DNA from: an uncultured Bacteroidales bacterium
GTDB lineage: Bacteria > Bacteroidota > Bacteroidia > Bacteroidales > UBA932
Direction of reading: 5' to 3'
Assembly: GCA_945874815.1 (NCBI GenBank)
Contig: CAMCIE010000101.1
Location: 1 to 5,848, forward strand
Length of the DNA stretch: 5,848 bases
This document shows positions 1-5,848 of the stretch, one piece after another. The notes under the pieces are model-generated. The model searched no databases and was not told the DNA's origin. It was given only the letters and a program-made list of their open reading frames with translations. Position 1 is the stretch's first letter. Each line of letters begins with the position of its first letter. The translations under genes were made by a program, and so were the position numbers.

Positions 1-270
1 GCGATTCTTCCTCTGCTGTTCCTTCTCCAGCTTTTGCTGATACATCTTGCGGTATTTCTCCAATGTCCTCGCATCCTTCTCTGCCTGTTTTGCCGCCTCT
101 TGCAGTGCTTTGCGTTTCTTTTCGCGCAGTTTTTTCAGTTTCTTCTCCTCTTTTGCCTTCAGCTTTTCGGCTTCCTTGCGATCCAGCTCCGCCCATTTCC
201 GGTCTCGTTTCTGTATCTTGGCTTCGCGTTTTGCAGCACGTTCAGCTGCGGCCTTTTCCTTAGCAGAAAG
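1..270 (-). other. Basic predicted coiled-coil tail of the OstA-like protein (residues 803-892)
   Basis: The 90 visible residues after the Pro-rich PVKPEEPG segment contain 35 Lys/Arg against 17 Asp/Glu, with Ala and Leu at spaced positions. There is no Pro or Gly. This fits a long, strongly positive helix or coiled coil. The segment continues past the window edge, so its length and end are unknown. Confidence 0.7.
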
Positions 271-2676
271 GCCCGGTTCTTCCGGCTTGACAGGTTGGTT
301 GCCAAGACTGTCTGCAAGAGCGAGTGAATCTTTGACGGCAAGTGAGTCACCAAGTGCCAGTGAATCTCGGACTGACAGTGAGTCGCGCACCGACAATGAA
401 TCTCTGACTGAGAGGGAATCTCTCATTGACAGAGAGTCGGACAAGGACAATGTATCCTTTTGTGCAGCAGCACGTTCCCTTTCGAGTGCCCTTTCACGTT
501 CGCGAACCCGGTTCAGGGAGTCCCTGACATGGATCTGACGTTTGATATCGCCTATGTATCCCGGGAAATAAGTCTCGGTGTGAATGAATTTCGCCTTAGG
601 TTTGGAAGCATACATGCGTCTTTGGCTCGGCCGCAGGGACAGAGGTGTCACTGCCTTCCGGTCTGCCGGGCGCAAATCCGGATCCCATTTGAATCCTTTG
701 AGCAACTGCTCATCTTTTTTGAGCTGCACGACCGGATAACCGTCATTCTTTGCCTCCTCATAGTAGTGGACGGTCTGGATTTCGCCATCCTTGAATGCGG
801 CAGAGAGCATCTTGGACTCAGCTTTGTTGACTGTGGCAAGTACCTCCTGCTCTTCCAGGAAAAATACAGCCGAAGCACCTCCAAGCACATCGAAACGTTC
901 CAGATTGGACTGATCATCAAAATAAGCAATCATTTCGGTGCCTTTTATCTGGTCAAAATGGCTGGTGTCTTCCTGTATGGTAATGAATGAATTGGACATG
1001 AGGCTGGCCTTGGTCAGTTTGCTTTGGCTTATGACCACGGTGATGGAATCCGCAGAATACTGCCGCACTTTCTCTTGCCAGATCATCGGTTCCTTGAACA
1101 GTCGTGCGAGGGAATCCAGATCACTGTACAGCAATGAGTCACAGGCAACCTGCATGTCTTTCTTGAAGATTTTCACCTTACCCAATGCTGTCAGGAAACC
1201 TACTTTTGTTGTATCTTTCGGCTCAGCAACGGCAATGGAGTCCGCTGCAACTGCCAGTGAATCCCCGGCCATTGCCAGAGAATCCAACGACATGCCGAGA
1301 CTGTCTTTGAGTGCCAGACTGTCCCGAAGTCCGAGCGAATCCTTCTGTGCCAGTGAGTTCCTGAGTCCGAGAGAGTCTGTCATTGCCAGAGAGTCCCGGG
1401 TGGCGAGGGAATCCGGTCGCACAGAAAGCGAATCCCGACCGGTTTGCAGCGTATCAGCCTGCGATTTTTTCACCATCGGAGCAATCGGCTTTTCCGGAGC
1501 GGATTTGCCTTGATCCTTCTTATCGGAAGAAGCAGGCTTATTGTTTTTATCAGGCCTGTAATTCGGATCCTTCTTAGCCTCCTCTTCAGCCCGTTTTGCA
1601 GCCTCTTCAGCAGCCTTCTTCCTATGATTTCCCACCGGATCCACATCCAGGGCAGCCAGCCTTGCCTTTGAATCCGCAATAGCAGCGCTATCCACATCAC
1701 ACATCTTTATTGCCTGATACACAAGCAGTTCAGCACCAAGATACACTGTATCCACAGCTCCATTCTGCTCCTGTGTCTGCGTAATAACCGCGGGCTTTCG
1801 TGTCATGGTAACCTTGGACAGCGAATCCTGATAGTGAATCTTGCCTGCCAGAGCAAACACATTCCGGGTGGTATCGCTCACCTGTACCTTGCCGCGCATC
1901 TCCACATCGGAAGTATTTCTATAGAAATAAAGGCTGTCGCTCCATCCTTCCTGGTCCTCACTCATCACATGGACATTGTTCCTGAAAAAGAAAATCTCCC
2001 TTCCACGGTCATACCATCCATTCTGAGAGGAAAGCATATTGTCATCTTTCCAGGCATCCGTGCCTGAGGAAAAAGTTGCCAGATTCTTATCGGATTCGTA
2101 TTTCAGATAGCCGGTCTTGACAAAAATAGAGTCCGTGAACATATTCACGTTTCCGGAGAATGTGAATGTCTTGATTTTGGAATCGTACGTTCCTTCGTCA
2201 CTCTCGACAATCTGGCCATCCTTGTCGCGCATCGCTCCTCCGTTCATGAAAACAGCCACAGAGTCCTTGGTATTATAGTCCAGATGTCTGGTTCTCAGCG
2301 TATTGTGGTCTTTATCCTGAAGCTGTACCGTGCTTCCTCTGAACTGGGCGAGGTCGCTGTCAATAAGATAGGTGAGTCTGTCACTGTCCAGAACAGTCTC
2401 TTCCTGAAGGATGCGCACATTTCCCCACGCCTCAATGATGCGGGTATCCACTGTCCATATTGCAGTGTCACAAATCAGGTATGTCCCGTTATGGAGAAAC
2501 CTTGCAGGTCCCACGACTTTCCTGTAGCCGGAGTCCTGTTCTCCGACCATCTGTACCGACTTGGAGCTCATCAATATAACCAGACTGTCCTTCTGTTCCT
2601 GAGCAGTCAGAGTCAGGGACAAGAACAGCGAAAGTATTGCTACAGATATATTTATGAACGCCTTGTACAGTTTCAT
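1..2676 (-). CDS. OstA/LptA-like secreted protein with two DSL repeat arrays (3' end cut by window edge)
   Basis: One uninterrupted frame gives 892 residues and is still open at base 1. It is an OstA-like protein (OstA_2 type), the beta-rich fold of LptA and the LptD N-terminus that carries lipopolysaccharide through the periplasm. The exact role in Bacteroidota is inferred. A signal peptide is visible (MKLYK, hydrophobic core, LTA/QE cleavage after residue 25). Residues about 26-320 form the first OstA region, with GNVRILQEETVLDSDRL and repeating strand units such as FSGNVNMF and EMRGKVQV. Residues 326-413 are an Ala/Lys/Glu/Pro linker. Residues 414-485 are DSL array 1. Residues about 490-670 are a second OstA region (LGKVKIFKKD, CDSLLYSDLDSLARL, MIAYFDD, KGFKWDPDLRP). 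Residues 671-740 are a charged linker with RVRERERALERERAAA. Residues 741-792 are DSL array 2. Residues 803-892 are a basic predicted coiled coil. The start is firm: a TGA lies five codons upstream in frame, and this ATG is the first after it. It begins 8 bases after the surA stop. Confidence 0.88.
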   Translation of the reverse strand, partial: MKLYKAFINISVAILSLFLSLTLTAQEQKDSLVILMSSKSVQMVGEQDSGYRKVVGPARFLHNGTYLICDTAIWTVDTRIIEAWGNVRILQEETVLDSDRLTYLIDSDLAQFRGSTVQLQDKDHNTLRTRHLDYNTKDSVAVFMNGGAMRDKDGQIVESDEGTYDSKIKTFTFSGNVNMFTDSIFVKTGYLKYESDKNLATFSSGTDAWKDDNMLSSQNGWYDRGREIFFFRNNVHVMSEDQEGWSDSLYFYRNTSDVEMRGKVQVSDTTRNVFALAGKIHYQDSLSKVTMTRKPAVITQTQEQNGAVDTVYLGAELLVYQAIKMCDVDSAAIADSKARLAALDVDPVGNHRKKAAEEAAKRAEEEAKKDPNYRPDKNNKPASSDKKDQGKSAPEKPIAPMVKKSQADTLQTGRDSLSVRPDSLATRDSLAMTDSLGLRNSLAQKDSLGLRDSLALKDSLGMSLDSLAMAGDSLAVAADSIAVAEPKDTTKVGFLTALGKVKIFKKDMQVACDSLLYSDLDSLARLFKEPMIWQEKVRQYSADSITVVISQSKLTKASLMSNSFITIQEDTSHFDQIKGTEMIAYFDDQSNLERFDVLGGASAVFFLEEQEVLATVNKAESKMLSAAFKDGEIQTVHYYEEAKNDGYPVVQLKKDEQLLKGFKWDPDLRPADRKAVTPLSLRPSQRRMYASKPKAKFIHTETYFPGYIGDIKRQIHVRDSLNRVRERERALERERAAAQKDTLSLSDSLSMRDSLSVRDSLSVRDSLSVRDSLALGDSLAVKDSLALADSLGNQPVKPEEPGLSAKEKAAAERAAKREAKIQKRDRKWAELDRKEAEKLKAKEEKKLKKLREKKRKALQEAAKQAEKDARTLEKYRKMYQQKLEKEQQRKNR
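301..456 (-). repeat. DSL array 2: coding tandem repeat, strict 18 bp period, 9 units
   Basis: Residues 741-792 of the OstA-like protein. Nine hexapeptide units follow each other without a phase break: DTLSLS, DSLSMR, DSLSVR (three copies), DSLALG, DSLAVK, DSLALA, DSLG. The middle three units have identical peptides but different codons: Ser is TCC then TCA, Leu is CTC, TTG and CTG, Arg is AGA, CGC and CGA. The last unit uses an AGT Ser codon. The array sits between the charged segment at 723-740 and the basic coiled-coil tail. Confidence 0.95.
1222..1437 (-). repeat. DSL array 1: coding tandem repeat, 18-21 bp period, 11 units
   Basis: Residues 414-485 of the OstA-like protein. Units read RDSLSV, then (with an inserted Pro) PDSLAT, RDSLAM, TDSLGL, RNSLAQ, KDSLGL, RDSLAL and KDSLGM. 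The period then lengthens to seven residues: LDSLAMA, GDSLAVA, ADSIAVA. Asp starts fall at 415, 422, 428, 434, 446, 452, 458, 465, 472 and 479; residue 440 is Asn instead of Asp. Ser codons mix TCG, TCC, TCT, TCA and AGT, and Leu codons mix CTT, CTC and CTG, so the DNA copies are imperfect while the peptide stays constant. The array separates the two OstA-like regions. Confidence 0.95.
1438..1701 (-). other. Low-complexity linker within the OstA-like protein (residues 326-413)
   Basis: After the last clear strand unit of the first OstA region (VYLGAELLVYQAIKM) the sequence becomes rich in Ala, Lys, Glu, Asp and Pro. A short helix-forming run (KKAAEEAAKRAEEEAKK, residues 353-369) is followed by a Lys/Asn/Pro/Ser segment that leads into DSL array 1. 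No fold is recognisable, and it is most likely a flexible spacer. The reading frame continues through it without a stop, so it is not a sign of a broken gene. Confidence 0.7.
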
Positions 2677-2684
2677 GCAGATGT

Positions 2685-4076
2685 TTATTCAGTCCTCCTG
2701 AACTTGGTCTGCCAAGCGTCTCTTTCAAACGCGCAGTCCTGGAAAAGAGGATCTATGATAATGTATGTTGATTTGATTTTGGAATCGATGAAGTTGTTGA
2801 TGGCTTCCATCGCTTTTTGGCTTTGCGCCTGCTCAAGGAGCAAGGTGTAATCGTTTGTGAAGGTTGCGGTGTGTGCCGGAAGAATCTTGTCAACTTTGAT
2901 GATCTTATATACGGTGTTACCGTTACGTCCCTCATTGTCAAGAGATTCGACAGGAGTGGATATTTCTCCGACCTGCAGGTCCCTGATGGCGTAGTAGTCC
3001 TGTGGTTTGAGCTGGTCTATCTCGAAATATGATGAACCGGTGTTCGGATCGGCCATCTGTCCGCCATTGGTCCTTGTTGACGGGTCTTCTGAATAGAATC
3101 TTGCGGCAAGGTCAAAAGGAATTTCGCCATCAACAAGCTTGGTGCGAAGACTGTCCAGAGTCTTGAAAGCCTTGTCTCTGTCATCTGCGGTGTATTCCGG
3201 TTTGAGAAGGATGTGCCTTGCATTGAACATATCTCCCTTCTTGTCCAGGACTTCTATGATGTGGAATCCGTCCGGAGTCTCTACAATCTGGGACACTATT
3301 CCCGGCTTGAGAGCCATTGCAGCATCCGAGAATGCTGGCCAGAAGATTGATTTAGAGGCCATTCCAAGTTCTCCGCCGCGTCTTGCACTGCCTGGGTCCT
3401 GAGAATAGATTCGTGCGAGTGTCGAGAATTTCTCTCCATTTATGATTCGCTCACGGATTGCAAGAAGGCGTTCCTTGACGGCCATGTTGGCGGCTTCACG
3501 GTCCGGGTAGATGCAAATCTGGCTGAGCTGATATTTTGCAGGAACAACCGGAAGGTCCTCCGGATCGGTGTTCTTCATATATTGTTCAACATCATACGGA
3601 GTCAGTTCCGGAATCTTGGAGGCAACCTTGTTCCTCATGTCCTGGGTAAGGCTTTGCTCCTGAAGGGATTCCCTCCACTCCTGACGAAGCCTGTAGAGAG
3701 GTTTACCGAAATATTCCTCCACGGCTTCATCACCTCCGAGCTGGGTGCGGATCTGGTCGATACGGTTTCTCATCTCATTCTCCACCATGTCATTGTTGAC
3801 TGTAAGAGAATCCAGACGTGCCTGCATCAGGAAAAGTTTGGAAACCATCATCTGCTCCAGCAGTTCACAGCGCATGTTCCTGTCGGACATCATTCCCTGC
3901 GCCCTCATCATCTGCACTTCCTCTTCCAGCTGGGAAAGCATGATCATTTCATTGCCGACCACAGCGATGGATTTGTCAATAATTCCGTTCGGATACTTCT
4001 GCGCCGACGCAGAAACGGCCGCAAGCGAGAGCAATGCGGCAGTCAGTCCTTTCAAGATATGATGTTTGAATTCCAT
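2685..4076 (-). CDS. surA: SurA-like periplasmic chaperone / peptidyl-prolyl isomerase, two parvulin domains
   Basis: This is a complete 463-residue periplasmic foldase of the SurA type, expected to escort outer-membrane beta-barrel proteins. A Sec signal peptide (basic start, LTAALLSLAA core, ASA/QK cleavage after residue 25) is followed by a SurA_N region at about 30-175: AVVGNEMIMLSQLEEE, then long helices. The first parvulin domain covers about 182-282 and has YSQDPGSARRGGELG and GFHIIEV. The second covers about 285-395 and has ARHILLKP, FYSEDPSTRTNGG and VYKIIKV. A C-terminal helix and tail return to the SurA_N core, as in SurA. The first domain has Gln-Leu-Ser-Gln where the first active-site His is expected but keeps His272. 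The second keeps His288 but has Tyr at the second His position. The start ATG is the first in-frame one after the upstream stop, only 2 bases away, in an AT-rich stretch. There is no Shine-Dalgarno site, as is usual in Bacteroidota. The gene is called SurA by domain order, not by tested activity. Confidence 0.93.
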   Translation of the reverse strand: MEFKHHILKGLTAALLSLAAVSASAQKYPNGIIDKSIAVVGNEMIMLSQLEEEVQMMRAQGMMSDRNMRCELLEQMMVSKLFLMQARLDSLTVNNDMVENEMRNRIDQIRTQLGGDEAVEEYFGKPLYRLRQEWRESLQEQSLTQDMRNKVASKIPELTPYDVEQYMKNTDPEDLPVVPAKYQLSQICIYPDREAANMAVKERLLAIRERIINGEKFSTLARIYSQDPGSARRGGELGMASKSIFWPAFSDAAMALKPGIVSQIVETPDGFHIIEVLDKKGDMFNARHILLKPEYTADDRDKAFKTLDSLRTKLVDGEIPFDLAARFYSEDPSTRTNGGQMADPNTGSSYFEIDQLKPQDYYAIRDLQVGEISTPVESLDNEGRNGNTVYKIIKVDKILPAHTATFTNDYTLLLEQAQSQKAMEAINNFIDSKIKSTYIIIDPLFQDCAFERDAWQTKFRRTE

Positions 4077-4078
4077 AA

Positions 4079-4939
4079 TTAATATATAACAAATGTTCCG
4101 TTTTCGCGCGCATCATTAAGCAAGTCTCGTTCCAAACCGTTAATCAATGCCTGTTTACGCGAACTCAGTATTATATCTTTGATTTTTCCCGCTGAATATT
4201 CCAAAGGTGCCACCTGACCAGCAGACACCATATCAGCAACAAAGGCCATGTGCGTGATTCCTGTAGTGTCCGTCTGGTTGATCCAATTGCCTTTTCTATT
4301 GGAAAGCATTGTCTTCCAATCAGTTCCGAATTCTCTGGCAAGGGCTCCGGCATCAATCCAGCGGTTTTGCCAGTCGGTGTATTTCATTGCGGACGAATAT
4401 GCAAGGCTGTCTGCTTCCACCAGGTCATCCACCTTGTCGGAGGACATTTTCTTACGCATCGGTTCGATTATCGGTGAATCTGAAAGAATGCGAAGGTAGC
4501 GGGCTTTCACCACCGGTCTCTCAAGTACGAATTTGTCCTGATGGGCCTGATAATATTCCTCAATCAGGTCATCAGTCACGGCGGTGTCCAGCCTCTGGTT
4601 CACATACAGCTGCTCGTACCTGTATTTCAAAAGCGATTTCCTGTACTCTTCAAGTTCCTTTGTAACATCCTTTTCCGACTTTGGGAGCTGTTTCTCCGCT
4701 ATCGACAGGAAAACTCTGTCCGATGCCCATGTGTTGATGTACTGCATGGCCAGCCTTGTGCTGTCTTCGGGGGAGAGTCCCTTCGGTATCACCGATTCGA
4801 GGTCCCGCCTGTACAGGGTCTCTGAGCCCGCAACGGCAACGGCATCGTCATCATGCAAAAAGGATGAAATCGCCCTGCACGAAGAAATCAACGGCAGGAC
4901 GATCATCAACAGTGAAGCGATATGGAAAATACGCTTCAT
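4079..4939 (-). CDS. SurA_N/PpiC-family lipoprotein with degenerate parvulin region
   Basis: This is a 286-residue predicted lipoprotein, probably a periplasm-facing chaperone for envelope proteins. The N-terminus has Lys-Arg, a hydrophobic stretch and the lipobox ISSC, with Cys21 as the lipidation site. No acidic run directly follows the Cys (the DDD is at +10 to +12), so the Bacteroidota surface-export signal is not evident and anchoring facing the periplasm is more likely. Residues about 33-140 resemble the SurA_N/trigger-factor-like helical fold: a short strand with AVAGSETLYRRDLES, then amphipathic helices including ELEEYRKSLLKYRYEQL and LIEEYYQAHQDKF. Residues about 141-280 occupy the parvulin position (KARYLRIL, later GQVAPLEYSAG) but lack the HIL histidine, the GG-LG loop and the FH histidine. 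Isomerase activity is therefore unlikely, and binding may be the remaining role. The gene lies between guaB (no gap) and the SurA-like gene (2-base gap), which supports a joint chaperone role. Family assignment is good; the exact function is inferred. Confidence 0.82.
   Translation of the reverse strand: MKRIFHIASLLMIVLPLISSCRAISSFLHDDDAVAVAGSETLYRRDLESVIPKGLSPEDSTRLAMQYINTWASDRVFLSIAEKQLPKSEKDVTKELEEYRKSLLKYRYEQLYVNQRLDTAVTDDLIEEYYQAHQDKFVLERPVVKARYLRILSDSPIIEPMRKKMSSDKVDDLVEADSLAYSSAMKYTDWQNRWIDAGALAREFGTDWKTMLSNRKGNWINQTDTTGITHMAFVADMVSAGQVAPLEYSAGKIKDIILSSRKQALINGLERDLLNDARENGTFVIY

Positions 4940-5848
<909 letters not shown>

Noticed and set aside
34..327. Plus-strand frame of 97 residues that looks like a very hydrophobic, Phe/Leu-rich membrane protein
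   Set aside because: Lys and Glu codons (AAG, AAA, GAG) read as Phe and Leu codons on the opposite strand. The hydrophobic look is a mirror of the charged coiled coil.
47..538. Plus-strand open frame rich in Ser/Glu with repeated SES motifs
   Set aside because: It is the exact antisense of DSL array 2 and the basic tail of the OstA-like gene. The repeats and the lack of stops come from the codon pattern on the other strand.
301..1437. CRISPR-like or intergenic repeat array
   Set aside because: The units are only 18-21 bp, imperfect and without spacers, and they stay in frame with an open coding region.
938..1513. Plus-strand open frame of 191 residues with ESR/SES repeats
   Set aside because: It is antisense to DSL array 1 and the second OstA region. 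It has no recognisable domain, and the minus-strand frame has clear protein-family signals.
1222..1701. Possible gene break or fusion between two separate OstA genes
   Set aside because: Translation across the linker and array shows no stop or frameshift, and no new start or upstream signal is evident before the second OstA region.
2694..2699. AGGAGG on the minus strand as a Shine-Dalgarno site for the OstA-like gene
   Set aside because: It lies 17 bases before the ATG, too far for normal pairing, and encodes two Arg residues at the end of SurA. Bacteroidota mostly do not rely on this signal.
3582..4082. Plus-strand frame of 166 residues opposite the surA N-terminus
   Set aside because: It fully overlaps a well-supported gene and shows no family motif. 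The same applies to the plus-strand frames at 2284-2850, 3745-4062 and 4584-4952.
4077..4100. AT-rich stretch before surA as a promoter
   Set aside because: It lies in the end of the upstream gene, and I see no Bacteroidota-type TAnnTTTG element with a matching upstream box. AT richness near the start codon is sufficient explanation.

Overview
The window is a gap-tight block of four genes, all on the minus strand, from a Gram-negative bacterium of the Bacteroidota, most likely the order Bacteroidales. The evidence is the gene content and order (guaB, a small SurA_N-type lipoprotein, a two-parvulin SurA-like protein, an OstA-like protein), the Bacteroidales-type OstA-like sequence, and the lack of well-placed Shine-Dalgarno sites. 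I cannot name a genus. Both window edges cut genes: guaB lacks its N-terminus and the OstA-like gene lacks its C-terminus.

Layout in the direction of transcription, from the right edge to the left. (1) 5848-4940: the C-terminal 302 residues of IMP dehydrogenase (guaB), with the catalytic Cys loop and Arg-Tyr flap intact. (2) 4939-4079: a 286-residue lipoprotein with a SurA_N-like helical region and no recognisable parvulin active site. (3) 4076-2685: a complete 463-residue periplasmic SurA-like chaperone/peptidyl-prolyl isomerase with two parvulin domains. (4) 2676-1: a very long OstA/LptA-like secreted protein, 892 residues visible and still open at the edge. The spacers are 0, 2 and 8 bases, so the genes are probably one transcription unit. 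No promoter, terminator, RNA gene, mobile element or CRISPR array is visible, and no stretch lacks a gene.

Genes 2-4 make sense together as an envelope-assembly set: two periplasmic chaperones for outer-membrane proteins and a beta-rich OstA-family protein of the type used in lipopolysaccharide transport. guaB makes the guanine-nucleotide precursor XMP and has no obvious mechanistic link to them.

The most interesting structure lies inside the OstA-like gene. Two separated arrays of a six- to seven-residue repeat with the core Asp-Ser-Leu occupy residues 414-485 and 741-792. Asp-(Ser/Thr)-(Ala/Ile/Leu/Val/Met/Thr) is the known sequon of the Bacteroidota general protein O-glycosylation system. 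The arrays can therefore be read as dense, regularly spaced glycosylation tracts in a periplasmic protein. Their codons have diverged while the residues have not, which points to selection on the protein. This interpretation is an inference and needs testing.
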